A stretch of DNA of 64,000 bases from Pollutibacter soli. GTDB lineage: Bacteria > Bacteroidota > Bacteroidia > Chitinophagales > Chitinophagaceae. Of the stretch, positions 52,781 through 62,210 are shown piece by piece (within the stretch, counting starts at the first letter, position 1; every line of letters starts with the position of its first letter). The notes beneath the pieces are model-generated. The model was not told where the DNA came from. It searched no databases and saw only the letters and a list, made by a program, of their open reading frames with translations. The stretch lies in contig JARJHS010000001.1 in assembly GCA_029269725.1 (NCBI GenBank), forward strand, positions 248,001-312,000, given 5' to 3'. The position numbers and the translations under genes were made by a program.

Positions 52781-54025
52781 CTATTCCTCAATATAATATT
52801 CCTTAAGTTTTCTATATAATGTGCGTTCACTGATTCCGAGATCCGAGGCCGCATCTTTTCTTTTACCTCTGTGCTTTTTCAATGCTTTTATGATAAGTTC
52901 TTTTTCCTTATCCATGATATTAAGTGATTCATCAACTTCTGTATGTTCCTGGATAGCATTGTCCGTAATGATAACCGGCTGGGTTGGGGAAGGCATCAAC
53001 GGTTTTGCAGTCAGAGGTTCTGAATCATGTACCATCGCCAGATCGTGCAGGTATGCATCCGAAACCCGCGCACCAGCAGCTGCTGTAGCACCAGGATTTT
53101 TCAGAATATCAAGAAACATTTTTTTCAGCTCTGTAACATCTTTTTTCATGTCAAAAAAGAGTTTGTAGAGAATATCCCTTTCATTCATGAAATCAGCCTG
53201 GCCGTTTGATCCTGTATTAACCAGCATGGGTAACCGCGTTCCGTGTTGATCGGGTAAAAACCTCCTGATATCATCACCGGTGAGCATTTTATCCTGGCTC
53301 AACACTGAAATTTGTTCAGCAATATTCTTCAGTTCCCGCACATTTCCCGGCCATGAGTAATTGATTAACACATTTTTGGCGTCTTCATCCAGTTGAATAG
53401 GCGAGGCCTTGTATTTTTCTGCGAAGTCCACTGCGAACTTTCTGAACAGGAGTATAATATCTTCTTTTCTTTCACGAAGAGCTGGAACACGTATAGGAAC
53501 TGTATTCAGCCTGTAGTAAAGATCTTCTCTGAATTTTCCACTTTGTGTAGCAGCCAGGAGGTCCTTATTCGTCGCTGCAATTACCCGAACATCGGTTTTC
53601 AGCACTTTGGAAGAGCCAACCCTGATGAACTCACCGGTTTCCAAAACACGCAATAAGCGGGCCTGGGTACCGAGTGGCATTTCAGCGATTTCGTCCATAA
53701 AAAGAGTACCGCCGTTCACAGTTTCAAAATATCCTTTACGAGCATCAACTGCACCTGTAAAAGATCCTTTTTCATGACCAAACAATTCGGAGTCGATTGT
53801 TCCTTCAGGAATGGCTCCGCAGTTTACAGCGATAAATGGATTGTGTTTTCTTGCAGATAATGCGTGGATTATCTGTGAGAATACTTCCTTTCCTACACCG
53901 CTCTCACCATTGATCAGTACCGTCAGCTCCGTATTGGCTACCTGCGCTGCTACCTGTAACGCATAATTCAGCGCAGGAGAATTGCCTATGATTCCAAACC
54001 TGTTTTTAATACTTTGAATTTCCAT
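52781..54025 (-). CDS. Sigma-54-dependent transcriptional activator (AAA+ and Fis domains)
   Basis: Bacterial enhancer-binding protein without an N-terminal receiver or sensor domain: the AAA+ domain begins near residue 15. Walker A is GESGVGKE (40-47), the sigma-54-contact loop is GSFTGAVDA (near 86-94), Walker B GGTLFMDEIAEM, and the Fis-type HTH is DLGISERTLYRKLKEY at the C-terminus. About 120 residues of linker separate the two. With no sensor, activity may be set by expression or partner proteins. It lies between miaB and lptE; its target promoters are not known. Confidence 0.92.
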   Translation of the reverse strand: MEIQSIKNRFGIIGNSPALNYALQVAAQVANTELTVLINGESGVGKEVFSQIIHALSARKHNPFIAVNCGAIPEGTIDSELFGHEKGSFTGAVDARKGYFETVNGGTLFMDEIAEMPLGTQARLLRVLETGEFIRVGSSKVLKTDVRVIAATNKDLLAATQSGKFREDLYYRLNTVPIRVPALRERKEDIILLFRKFAVDFAEKYKASPIQLDEDAKNVLINYSWPGNVRELKNIAEQISVLSQDKMLTGDDIRRFLPDQHGTRLPMLVNTGSNGQADFMNERDILYKLFFDMKKDVTELKKMFLDILKNPGATAAAGARVSDAYLHDLAMVHDSEPLTAKPLMPSPTQPVIITDNAIQEHTEVDESLNIMDKEKELIIKALKKHRGKRKDAASDLGISERTLYRKLKEYYIEE

Positions 54026-54043
54026 ACAATTTTATTCTTCAAT

Positions 54044-55468
54044 TTAACCGGCAATGGCTTCGCCGATCAGTGTACCCTGCGTACAATCAATAACCCTTAC
54101 ATCAATATAATTACCTTTCTGAGATGCAGGATGATCAGTTTTCGGGAACACCAAAACCTTGTTCTGGCTGTTTCTTCCCATCCATTGCTGATCACTGCGT
54201 TTGGAATCGCCTTCAATAAGTACGGTAAATGTCTTGCCAATATCTTTTCGGTTACTCTCCAGCGATAGTCGATTCTGCAGATTCACGATTTGTGTCAGCC
54301 TGTCTTTTTTTATTTCTTCGGGAATATCATCTGCATATCTTCTTGCGGCAAGCGTTCCCGGCCTTTCAGAATATATAAACATGTAAGAAAAATCATAAGC
54401 CGATTGTTCCATGACATCCAACGTATCCTTATGATCTTCATCTGTCTCAGTACAGAAACCAGCAATGATATCTGAACTGATGCCGCAGTCAGGCATAATT
54501 TCCCTGATCCTTTTTACTTTGGCGATATACCATTCCCTCGTATAAGTCCTGTTCATTAGTTGCAATACCCTTGTAGAACCACTTTGTAAGGGAAGGTGTA
54601 TATACCTGCATATATTCGGATACTTCGCCATCGTATAAAGGACCGGATCCGTAATATCCTTTGGATGAGAGGTACTGAATCTTATCCTCAGTTCAGGATC
54701 GATCAGTGCACACTTTTCCAGTAACTGGGCGAAAGTGACTTCCTGTTTTGAATCATTGACCCAGTAGTAACTATCAACATTTTGCCCGAGCAAGGTAACT
54801 TCCCGGTATCCTTCGTTGAAAAGTGCGGTACATTCTGCAACAATTGAATTTGCATCCCTGCTGCGCTCGCGGCCCCGCGTGAAAGGAACAACACAAAATG
54901 AGCACATATTATTACAGCCGCGCATGATGCTTACAAACGCTGTAATTCCGTTACTATTCAACCTGACCGGCGAAATATCAGCATAGGTCTCTTCGCGACT
55001 TAATAGCACATTAACGGCTTTCTGACCTTCACCAGCTTCCCCGATCAGTCCGGGAAGCGTTCTGTAAGCATCGGGACCAACCACCAGATCAACCAGTTTT
55101 TCTTCCTCCAGTAACTTGCTTTTAAGTCGTTCGGCCATGCAGCCCAAAACGCCGATCAGCAGACCCGGACGATCGTGTTTGAATTTCCGGAATTCTGTAA
55201 GTCTTTTTCGAACGGTAACCTCTGCTTTTTCCCGGATGGAACAGGTATTCAGCAATACAAGGTCTGCCTCTTCCACATTCCTCGTCGAACCAAAACCTTG
55301 TTCGTTCAAAATCGAGGCAACAATCTCGCTATCGCTGAAATTCATCTGACAGCCATAGCTTTCTATATAAAATTTCTTATTATAGTCATTAAATACACCA
55401 TTGGCCGGTGCATAAGCTTCTCCCTGCCTTGACTCATCCTGAACCTTTGGCTGTAAGGTCTCCAACAT
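54044..55468 (-). CDS. miaB: tRNA-2-methylthio-N6-dimethylallyladenosine synthase
   Basis: Radical-SAM methylthiotransferase acting on i6A37 of tRNAs. The N-terminal MTTase domain has conserved Cys in [25 protein letters not shown] and [10 protein letters not shown]. The radical SAM cluster motif is [20 protein letters not shown] (CxxxCxxC). A C-terminal TRAM domain ends the protein (about residues 400-470). 474 aa, normal. Its promoter and the previous gene's terminator lie at 55491-55526. Confidence 0.97.
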   Translation of the reverse strand: MLETLQPKVQDESRQGEAYAPANGVFNDYNKKFYIESYGCQMNFSDSEIVASILNEQGFGSTRNVEEADLVLLNTCSIREKAEVTVRKRLTEFRKFKHDRPGLLIGVLGCMAERLKSKLLEEEKLVDLVVGPDAYRTLPGLIGEAGEGQKAVNVLLSREETYADISPVRLNSNGITAFVSIMRGCNNMCSFCVVPFTRGRERSRDANSIVAECTALFNEGYREVTLLGQNVDSYYWVNDSKQEVTFAQLLEKCALIDPELRIRFSTSHPKDITDPVLYTMAKYPNICRYIHLPLQSGSTRVLQLMNRTYTREWYIAKVKRIREIMPDCGISSDIIAGFCTETDEDHKDTLDVMEQSAYDFSYMFIYSERPGTLAARRYADDIPEEIKKDRLTQIVNLQNRLSLESNRKDIGKTFTVLIEGDSKRSDQQWMGRNSQNKVLVFPKTDHPASQKGNYIDVRVIDCTQGTLIGEAIAG

Positions 55469-55490
55469 GCTTATTTTAATTTTAGAAGGG

Positions 55491-55498
55491 CAAAAATA
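55491..55498 (-). promoter_or_regulatory. Likely -7 element of miaB promoter
   Basis: TATTTTTG on the minus strand fits TAnnTTTG; it lies about 23 bp before the miaB ATG and just after a terminator. Confidence 0.4.
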
Positions 55499-55501
55499 AG
55501 G

Positions 55502-55526
55502 AAAAAACCAAACAGTGACAGTTTGG
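55502..55526 (-). terminator. Terminator upstream of miaB
   Basis: On the minus strand CCAAAC (55526-55521) and GTTTGG (55513-55508) pair over a 7-base loop and are followed directly by six T. It ends the gene at 55564-56079. Confidence 0.6.
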
Positions 55527-55563
55527 CAGATTGAACAACCTGGTTAATTTTTCCGGAAATGGT

Positions 55564-56079
55564 TCACACTGATTTCAGCGAATGGAAGCGTTTATTGAGC
55601 CAGCTGGATCCGACCGGAATCAGCCAGTTACTTTTCATTTCCCCAAGCGTAGGTACGATGTTATTGAAATAGACGGTATCCTTTCCGATAATTCCGTGTT
55701 CGAATGCATAATTGAATTGACTGAGAGGGATCAGCTGGATATTATCTTTTACAAAAAATGCGAGCAGGTTCCGATCGAACATGGAAACCTGGAATAACTT
55801 TTCAATTTCCTTTATGACCCTCACAGAGCTGTCTGTACTGCAACCGCTGACCCCAGCCTGTGTTTCATCTGCGATCAACACTACAAATCGTCCGAAGAAG
55901 AGGGTTCCAAATCCTTTCACCGGGGTGCCGTGAGTGTTCCAGGATGAAACGAAAGCATTGATCATTTCCTCAATCTGCAGCGCCTGAGCCATTGTAAACA
56001 GCCTGTTCGACTGATAAATCCAGACTCTTGAATCAGCAGAAAAATCTGAAGGCAGCAGGTGATTGTATTCCAGTTTCAT
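55564..56079 (-). CDS. Conserved Bacteroidota protein, commonly misannotated as ABC transporter ATPase
   Basis: A 171-aa cytoplasmic protein without Walker motifs, despite the usual database name for its relatives. Seen: SRVWIYQSNRLFTMAQALQI, then VSSWNTHGTPVKGFGTLFFGRF and GVSGCSTDSSVRVIKEIE in the middle, with GCSTDS as the most striking conserved motif. No signal peptide or membrane helix. Position next to the CCG-domain Fe-S protein (31 bp apart, same strand) suggests cotranscription. Function unknown. Confidence 0.8.
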   Translation of the reverse strand: MKLEYNHLLPSDFSADSRVWIYQSNRLFTMAQALQIEEMINAFVSSWNTHGTPVKGFGTLFFGRFVVLIADETQAGVSGCSTDSSVRVIKEIEKLFQVSMFDRNLLAFFVKDNIQLIPLSQFNYAFEHGIIGKDTVYFNNIVPTLGEMKSNWLIPVGSSWLNKRFHSLKSV

Positions 56080-56109
56080 TTCACAAAGTTAAGGAACCGC
56101 GGTTTTCTA

Positions 56110-56886
56110 TCAGAGAGATGCTGCAATCAGTTCTGCTATATCGTATACTTTAACCGAATCTTCTTTTGCATTTTCTTTCACGCCATCGGTCATCATTGTA
56201 TTACAGAAAGGACAGGCGGTCGATATGATGCTTGCCCCGGTTTCCAGGGCTTCTTTTGTGCGTTCGCTATTGATGCGGATATTACCTTTTTCTTCCTCCT
56301 TGAACATCTGGGCGCCGCCGGCACCGCAACACAAACCGTTGGAACGGCAACGTTTCATTTCGGTAAGTTCAGCATCCAGGATTTCGAGTACTTTTCTTGG
56401 TGCTTCATATATTCCATTTGCACGACCCAGGTAACAGGAATCATGGAAAGTGATTTTTTTTCCTTTGAATTTTTCACGATCCTGTAAAACGATTTTTCCC
56501 GAATCGATCAGCTCCTGGAGAAAACTAGAGTGATGAACTACATCATAGTTTCCACCCAGTTCAGGATATTCATTTTTAAGAATATTGAAACAATGCGGGC
56601 AGGTCGTTACTATCTTTTTAACCTGGTAGTTGTTCAGTATCTGGATATTCTGATACGCCATCATCTGAAACATAAATTCATTTCCGGCACGCCTTACCGG
56701 ATCCCCTGTGCATATTTCTTCTTTTCCGAGAATAGCATATTTTATCCCCAGTTTATCGAGAATAGTGGCAAAAGCCCTTGTTATTTTCTGTGCCCGTTGA
56801 TCAAAACTACCGGAACAGCCTACCCAGAATAGTACTTCCGGCTGTTCACCGGCTGCGAAAAGATCTGCCATTACAGGTACGACCAT
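56110..56886 (-). CDS. CCG-domain Fe-S oxidoreductase subunit (heterodisulfide-reductase/LutA-like)
   Basis: A 258-aa protein with two CCG-type domains as in HdrB, GlpC or LutA subunits. Each domain contributes Cys residues: GCSGSFDQR and TCPHCFNILKNEYP in the first, SCYLGRANG and GLCCGAGGAQMF in the second. Such subunits usually bind a cubane or noncubane Fe-S cluster and pair with a membrane subunit that has two 4Fe-4S motifs. The matching partner here is at 60817-62142 on the same strand, but an opposite-strand block of about 3.9 kb lies between. Substrate unknown. Confidence 0.88.
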   Translation of the reverse strand: MVVPVMADLFAAGEQPEVLFWVGCSGSFDQRAQKITRAFATILDKLGIKYAILGKEEICTGDPVRRAGNEFMFQMMAYQNIQILNNYQVKKIVTTCPHCFNILKNEYPELGGNYDVVHHSSFLQELIDSGKIVLQDREKFKGKKITFHDSCYLGRANGIYEAPRKVLEILDAELTEMKRCRSNGLCCGAGGAQMFKEEEKGNIRINSERTKEALETGASIISTACPFCNTMMTDGVKENAKEDSVKVYDIAELIAASL

Positions 56887-56910
56887 AGCATTTTCGTTTA
56901 TAATTCGTTC

Positions 56911-57039
56911 ATGAACGTCAAATATAATATAGTTGCTTTTCTGGCGGGATATTTTATAATCGTCAGTTCAGGTCTGTTCCTTAACCAATCCTTTTCCCGG
57001 ATCATCACCATATTCATTGGTGAAGCGAGCCTCTTATAA
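56911..57039 (+). CDS. Possible 42-residue membrane peptide
   Basis: An ORF of 42 codons starting at ATG 56911 (MNVKYNIVAFLAGYFIIVSS) and ending at TAA 57037-57039: short basic start, one clear membrane helix (about residues 7-24) and an amphipathic C-terminus. It lies in the 404-bp gap upstream of the Fe-S gene with no competing gene. No good ribosome-binding site; it could also be chance. Confidence 0.3.
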   Translation: MNVKYNIVAFLAGYFIIVSSGLFLNQSFSRIITIFIGEASLL

Positions 57040-57290
57040 AATTTCGAAGTTCCCCGGAGAAAAAGGCAACAAACGGGCACGTTGATTTTTGCATTGATGC
57101 TGTGAACAACCGGAATTATTTGCTGATGAAAATCAGGTTAATCTCTGACCGGCATTATCTTTAACTGGCACTGCATTTGTTTAATTGATAATGGGCATAA
57201 TCAATCTGTTAAACCTGACGGTAATGCTTAAGTGCATCCGTTTTTTACCTAATTTTCGAACCGACCTGGAGAGATCATGGTCATTGGGAT

Positions 57291-57827
57291 ATGCAAAAAA
57301 TAACATTAATAGCAACGATCGGTCTTTTTATATTGACTCAGTCACAAAACATGAAACCCGTTGATGAGGGATCTGCTGTTAAATTCAGGATTAAGAATTT
57401 TGGAGGGACTGTGATCGGATCTTTTAAAGGACTTAACGGTACAATGCATTTTAATCCGGCGGATTTATCTTCAGCATCTTTCGATGTTACGGTAGATGTA
57501 AATACAATCAATACCGGAATTAATATGCGTAATAACGATCTTAAGGAGGAAAAATATTTTGATGTAAAAAACTTTCCTAAAATCAGGTTGGTGTCTTCGA
57601 AAATTACCAAAGCAAAAGACGGTGTGAACAGTTTTGAATTTACAGGCGAACTCACTATAAAGGGAACCAAAAAGACTATTCAATTTCCATTCACGACCAG
57701 CCAGGCCAATGGCGGCACTATGTTCAAGGCCGAGTTTCCATTGAACAGAAGAGATTTCAATGTAGGTGGTTCGAGCATTTCCCTAAGTGATAATTTGACT
57801 GTATCTTTGGCCGTTCTTGGAAAATAG
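57291..57827 (+). CDS. YceI-family periplasmic protein
   Basis: Lipocalin-like protein of 178 aa; YceI proteins bind isoprenoid or amide lipids in a beta-barrel. A signal region (about residues 4-17) is followed by VKFRIKNFGGTVIGSFKGL and MRNNDLKEEKYFDVKNFPKI, the family signature, and FTGELTIKGTKK. First gene of a (+) block ending at 60814. Confidence 0.9.
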   Translation: MQKITLIATIGLFILTQSQNMKPVDEGSAVKFRIKNFGGTVIGSFKGLNGTMHFNPADLSSASFDVTVDVNTINTGINMRNNDLKEEKYFDVKNFPKIRLVSSKITKAKDGVNSFEFTGELTIKGTKKTIQFPFTTSQANGGTMFKAEFPLNRRDFNVGGSSISLSDNLTVSLAVLGK

Positions 57828-57866
57828 TGATTCGAAGAAACTCACCAAAAACAATTTTCAATTCAA

Positions 57867-58367
57867 ATGCAGTTGCAACAAGCCGTAAGAAATGTTTTTA
57901 CCCAGCTTACCGTTTCTTTGGATCAACTCAGCGCTGAACAGTACAAATTTTCCTGTGCGCAATTGGGGAACTCAACTATTGGACAGCATGTTCGTCATAT
58001 TATTGAAATGTTTCAATGTCTTGAGAATGGATATACGACCGGCGTTATCAATTATGAGATCCGGAAAAGAGATCAGAAAATAGAACAGGACAAGGGATTT
58101 GCCATGCAACTTCTGCAGGAAATTCATGACTCGCTGGCAAAGGAAGACAAAGCGCTGATACTGGAAGGTGTGTATAATGATGATTCTTCGGATCTCATGC
58201 GTTTCCCGACAAATTATTACCGCGAGATAGTCTATAATCTCGAACATACTATTCACCATATGGCCCTGATACGGGTGGGTCTCCGTTCGTTCAAAGAAAT
58301 TGAGGTCCCTGAAACATATGGCGTTGCCGCTGCAACTGTCAAGCATAACAAATCATGTGCACAGTAA
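57867..58367 (+). CDS. DinB-superfamily protein
   Basis: Four-helix-bundle protein of the DinB/YfiT group, 166 aa; members are thiol transferases or metal-binding proteins. Conserved His are in IGQHVRHIIEMFQ and LEHTIHHMALIR, the usual three metal-binding histidines. The end overlaps the NRDE gene by 13 bp, so translation is coupled. Confidence 0.87.
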   Translation: MQLQQAVRNVFTQLTVSLDQLSAEQYKFSCAQLGNSTIGQHVRHIIEMFQCLENGYTTGVINYEIRKRDQKIEQDKGFAMQLLQEIHDSLAKEDKALILEGVYNDDSSDLMRFPTNYYREIVYNLEHTIHHMALIRVGLRSFKEIEVPETYGVAAATVKHNKSCAQ

Positions 58368-59083
58368 GTTTTCTGCCAGCCGCCGATCAGATCTTCCTTA
58401 CTTCGAACCGCGATGAAAAGCATTTCCGATCCGATGCCCTTGCGCCGGAAATTCACCATAGTTCGTCGGGTAAAATTTTGTATCCAAAAGATCGCGATGC
58501 AGGGGGTACGTGGATAGCTTTACATGAAAACGGGCATGCTATAGTTTTTCTGAACGGTGGATTCGTTGGACATATTACGAAACCACCTTATCGAAAAAGC
58601 AGAGGGTTAATTCTGCTTGAAATTGCAGATAGTTTTGCACCGGTTACTGTTTTTGAAAAAATCCAGTTGGAAAATATTGAACCTTTTACTGCAATCATTT
58701 CTGATAAAAATGTGCTTTTCGAATGCCGGTGGGATGGTGATCAAAAACACATCGCTGAAAAAGATCCCGCCATACCACATATCTGGTCGTCGGTGACGCT
58801 TTACGATGAGGAAATTATTCAGAAAAGGACCGGATGGTTTAAGGCATGGCTTGATTCGGCTTCTGAGCATTCCCAGGAAGAGATTTTGCATTTTCATGAA
58901 TTCACCGGCGACGGTGATGGCCACAACGATTTAAAAATGAATCGGGGAGGGGCAGTTTATACAGTGAGTATTACTTCAATAGCAATTAATGATTCGGGCG
59001 GAATGATGTATTACCACGATCTCAGGAATCATAAACGTTACCGGAATTCTTTACCATTCCGCCAAACATCCCTTGTGTACTGA
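58355..59083 (+). CDS. NRDE-family (TANGO2-like) protein
   Basis: A 242-aa protein of the NRDE/TANGO2 family, an Ntn-like hydrolase fold. It starts MCTVSF, with Cys2 as the possible N-terminal nucleophile, and carries the name-giving TSNRDEKHFR at residues about 22-31 and DRDAGGTWIALHENG. No substrate is established. It overlaps DinB by 13 bp and the next gene by one base. Confidence 0.9.
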   Translation: MCTVSFLPAADQIFLTSNRDEKHFRSDALAPEIHHSSSGKILYPKDRDAGGTWIALHENGHAIVFLNGGFVGHITKPPYRKSRGLILLEIADSFAPVTVFEKIQLENIEPFTAIISDKNVLFECRWDGDQKHIAEKDPAIPHIWSSVTLYDEEIIQKRTGWFKAWLDSASEHSQEEILHFHEFTGDGDGHNDLKMNRGGAVYTVSITSIAINDSGGMMYYHDLRNHKRYRNSLPFRQTSLVY

Positions 59084-60135
59084 TGGCATTTTCCCGGAAA
59101 CCCTTTTTTATAAAATTATTCAATTGGGAATACTGGCCATTTGAAGTGGTGTATTTTCCGGTTTTCCCTGTTTGGATAGTATTGTGGTTAAGAGCAAGGG
59201 CCATTTATTTTTTCAATACTTCAAATCCGGGAATCGAAAACGGAGGCATGATGAATGAATCCAAGAAAGACATTCATGATATCATGCCGTCGGATTTATA
59301 CCCCCGCACAATTCATTTCCCCCGGGACATTGATCATAGAAAAGTCTGCGCTGCTATTGCGTCTAACGGTTTCCGTTATCCCTTGTTTGGTAAGCCTGAT
59401 GTAGGCGGAAGGGGGAGAGGCGTCAGGAAAATTAAAACGGAAAAGGAATTAAGCGAATATGCTTCAGCGGCTACCATCGATTTTCACATACAGGAGGCCG
59501 TGGAGTTCGAAAATGAGGTTGGCATTTTTTATTATCGGTATCCAGGAGAGGAGAGTGGCCGGATCACGGGGATAGTAAAAAAGGAATTTTTAGCCGTAAC
59601 AGGCAACGGCAAACAAAGCATCGGTGATTTAATATTGAATGATCAGCGCGCGATAGTTTATTCTGAAAGTCTGAAAAATACCCTGGGAGTCGAATGGCAC
59701 CATATTCCCGGCAAAGGAGAAAAGGTGATTGTTTCTCCTTATGGAAATCACGCCCGCGGATCTAAGTTTGTTGATGACAGTGATAAGATTGATCCCTCAT
59801 TAACACGTGCTATGGATCAGATTACTTCGCGCATAAGAGGATTTAATTTCGGTCGGCTGGATATTCGTTTCAGGGATTGGGAATCTCTTCGAAATGCGAG
59901 GGATTTTATGATTATAGAAGTAAATGGCGCGGGTGCAGAACCTACCCATATGTACGATCCGGAGCATTCCATAATTTATGCCTGGAAAGAAATCATACGT
60001 CACTGGTGGATCATGACTACAGTCAGCATAAAGAATCATAAGCAGGGAGCTCCTTATCTTAGTCTGAAAGAAGGCAAGGAAATGTTCCGGAAATACAATG
60101 TGATCCGGAAGCAGATAAAGGAGATTACAGAATAA
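59083..60135 (+). CDS. ATP-grasp-domain protein (D-Ala-D-Ala-ligase-like)
   Basis: A 350-aa protein. The N-terminus has one hydrophobic segment (about residues 20-45) and then a conserved block SNPGIENGGMMNESK. The ATP-grasp domain follows: FGKPDVGGRGRGVRKI (phosphate loop Lys, Gly), IQEAVEFENEVGIFYYR, KNTLGVEW, and the metal site IIEVNGAGAEPTHMYDP. It is distinct from cell-wall Ddl, and the acceptor is unknown; databases tend to call relatives D-alanine--D-alanine ligase. It starts at the NRDE stop (TGATG). Confidence 0.82.
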   Translation: MAFSRKPFFIKLFNWEYWPFEVVYFPVFPVWIVLWLRARAIYFFNTSNPGIENGGMMNESKKDIHDIMPSDLYPRTIHFPRDIDHRKVCAAIASNGFRYPLFGKPDVGGRGRGVRKIKTEKELSEYASAATIDFHIQEAVEFENEVGIFYYRYPGEESGRITGIVKKEFLAVTGNGKQSIGDLILNDQRAIVYSESLKNTLGVEWHHIPGKGEKVIVSPYGNHARGSKFVDDSDKIDPSLTRAMDQITSRIRGFNFGRLDIRFRDWESLRNARDFMIIEVNGAGAEPTHMYDPEHSIIYAWKEIIRHWWIMTTVSIKNHKQGAPYLSLKEGKEMFRKYNVIRKQIKEITE

Positions 60136-60169
60136 TAACCAACCGAGCCATTCGCATCCACATAATAGC

Positions 60170-60814
60170 ATGCCATTTCTACGGATTTTTACCACGGGTA
60201 TGTTTATCAGTTTCCTGGGAACGCTTCCTCTGGGAACATTAAATGTATCTGCCATGCAGATTGCCGTCAGCGATGGTATCGCTCCGGCATATTATTTTGC
60301 CTTTGGCGCGATTTGGGTGGAAATGGTTTATGTGCGCTTATCCCTTGTGGCTATGGATTGGGTTCGGAAAAGAAAGAAGCTTTTAATCTTGCTGGAATGG
60401 GTGACATTGTTTATAATCCTTGCCCTTGCTGTTTCCAGTTTTTATACTGCGCTTAATCCGACAATGCAGAAAAATCCTATTCTTTCTAACACCCTGCCCC
60501 GATTTTTTCTTGGTACGATTATGAGTGCTGTAAACCCCATGCAGATACCTTTCTGGTTTGGGTGGAGTACCATTTTATTTACGAGAAAAATATTGGTGCC
60601 GGGTGCAGGACAGTTCAATTTTTATATTGCAGGGATTGGATTTGGAACACTAATAGGCAATTCTGTTTTTATTCTCGGTGGAAAACTGCTGGTGGATAGT
60701 CTCAATGCAAATCAGAACGTAATTCATTGGATTGTTGGCGGCATATTTTTAGTGACAGCCATCATTCAACTGGTGAAGATGATCATCCAAAATGGAAAAG
60801 TTTTCGATGAGTGA
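60170..60814 (+). CDS. LysE/RhtB-family transporter
   Basis: Inner-membrane exporter, 214 aa with about six hydrophobic segments. The start FLGTLPLGTLNVSAMQIAVS (PxG near the first helix) is typical of LysE proteins, which export amino acids; AVNPMQIPFWFGWS follows at the middle. Ends convergent with the Fe-S membrane gene, 2 bp apart. Substrate not deducible. Confidence 0.85.
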   Translation: MPFLRIFTTGMFISFLGTLPLGTLNVSAMQIAVSDGIAPAYYFAFGAIWVEMVYVRLSLVAMDWVRKRKKLLILLEWVTLFIILALAVSSFYTALNPTMQKNPILSNTLPRFFLGTIMSAVNPMQIPFWFGWSTILFTRKILVPGAGQFNFYIAGIGFGTLIGNSVFILGGKLLVDSLNANQNVIHWIVGGIFLVTAIIQLVKMIIQNGKVFDE

Positions 60815-60816
60815 TC

Positions 60817-62142
60817 TCAGCTATTGGTGTGGGCCCACTGATCGCGCTCATCAGGAGAAAATTTCCAGGGCGCAAAATTGTTTTCGACGTTACTGAACAT
60901 GGAATTCCATTCCGCGGGCGCAGTGCTCTCTTCCATTACGAGGTAACGACGCAATTGTAAAATGATGTCCAGCGGATTGATACTCACGGGGCATTCCTGC
61001 ACGCATGCATTGCAGGTAGTACATGCTCTTAACTCTTCTTCGGTAATATAATCACGCAACAATGTCTTTCCCGATGCAGGTTCCTTATCTTTCTGATCCA
61101 GACTTTTCCCTACCACTTCGAGCCGGTCGCGGGTGTCCATCATAATTTTTCTTGGAGATAATTTTTTCCCGGTAATGTTAGCGGGGCATGCAGCAGTACA
61201 TCGTCCGCATTCTGTGCAGCTATACGCATCGAGAAGATTTTTCCAGCTGAGGTCTGAAACATCTTTTGCACCAAATTTTGAATGAGGTTGTTCTGCACCA
61301 GCAGCCGGAGCAGTTTCAGGAGCCATAGCATACAATACTTCCTTTTGTATCTCTGGCATATTTTCCATCTTTCCGTTGGGTTCAAGTCTTGCGTAATAGG
61401 CATTGGGGAATGCAAGCAGGATATGCAGGTGTTTTGACCAGGGAAGATAATTCAGGAACGCGAAGATGCCCATAATGTGCAGCCACCAGCATGTTCTCTC
61501 CATTGCGATCAATGTTGCATTACTGAAGCCATCCAACACGGGATGTATCATTGATGAAAAGAGGAAATTTCCTGTCGGATGCGCGTTATACCCGGGGGCA
61601 CTGCGCTGTTGCAGGAGCGTGTCAGTCGCATTCATGGTCAGAAATAAAACCATGAGCAGAATTTCCGTAATCAGGATATAGTTGGCATCTGATCTTGGCC
61701 AGCCATCGAGCTCTTTACTCCACAGGCGTTTTACATATACCAGGTTTCTTCTCAAAAGAAAAATCACACAAACCGTAATTACACCAACCGCGAGCAGTTC
61801 AAAGCTGTTGATCAGGAACGTGTACGCATTCCCGGTATATGGGGCAAAAAGACGATGTGTTCCCAACAAACCGTCCAATACAATTTCCAGTACTTCGATA
61901 TTGATAATGATGAATCCAAGATAGATTACCAGGTGCAGGAAGGCCACCAGTGGGTTTCTGAACATTTTTTTCTGACCGAAAGCCAGTAATAACACATTTT
62001 TCCAACGCTCTGGTTTGCGGTCATTCAGTTGCTGATCTCGTCCCAGAAGGATATTCCTGCGAATGGCCATAATTTTCCTGGAGAAAAACCAAACAGCTGT
62101 TGCAGTTAACAGGAAAAAAATGATCTGTGCGATTATATGCAT
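60817..62142 (-). CDS. Membrane Fe-S oxidoreductase subunit with 4Fe-4S dicluster domain
   Basis: A 441-aa protein. About five to six membrane helices in the first 260 residues resemble the nitrate-reductase-gamma-like region of HdrE-type proteins. The C-terminal part holds two 4Fe-4S motifs, CTECGRCTAACPANI and CTTCNACVQECPVSI. It would pass electrons from quinol or to quinone; the CCG-domain subunit at 56110-56886 is its likely partner. In the window the two are separated by an opposite-strand gene block. Confidence 0.92.
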   Translation of the reverse strand: MHIIAQIIFFLLTATAVWFFSRKIMAIRRNILLGRDQQLNDRKPERWKNVLLLAFGQKKMFRNPLVAFLHLVIYLGFIIINIEVLEIVLDGLLGTHRLFAPYTGNAYTFLINSFELLAVGVITVCVIFLLRRNLVYVKRLWSKELDGWPRSDANYILITEILLMVLFLTMNATDTLLQQRSAPGYNAHPTGNFLFSSMIHPVLDGFSNATLIAMERTCWWLHIMGIFAFLNYLPWSKHLHILLAFPNAYYARLEPNGKMENMPEIQKEVLYAMAPETAPAAGAEQPHSKFGAKDVSDLSWKNLLDAYSCTECGRCTAACPANITGKKLSPRKIMMDTRDRLEVVGKSLDQKDKEPASGKTLLRDYITEEELRACTTCNACVQECPVSINPLDIILQLRRYLVMEESTAPAEWNSMFSNVENNFAPWKFSPDERDQWAHTNS

Positions 62143-62152
62143 ACAAGAGGGT

Positions 62153-62160
62153 TAGATTTG
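62153..62160 (+). promoter_or_regulatory. Likely -7 element before PyrR-like gene
   Basis: TAGATTTG fits TAnnTTTG and is 50 bp before ATG 62211. No clear -33 element. Confidence 0.35.
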
Positions 62161-62210
62161 TAAATTTACACCAACCTGTTTATACACAGGGAATTTGAAG
62201 ATTAAGCCCC

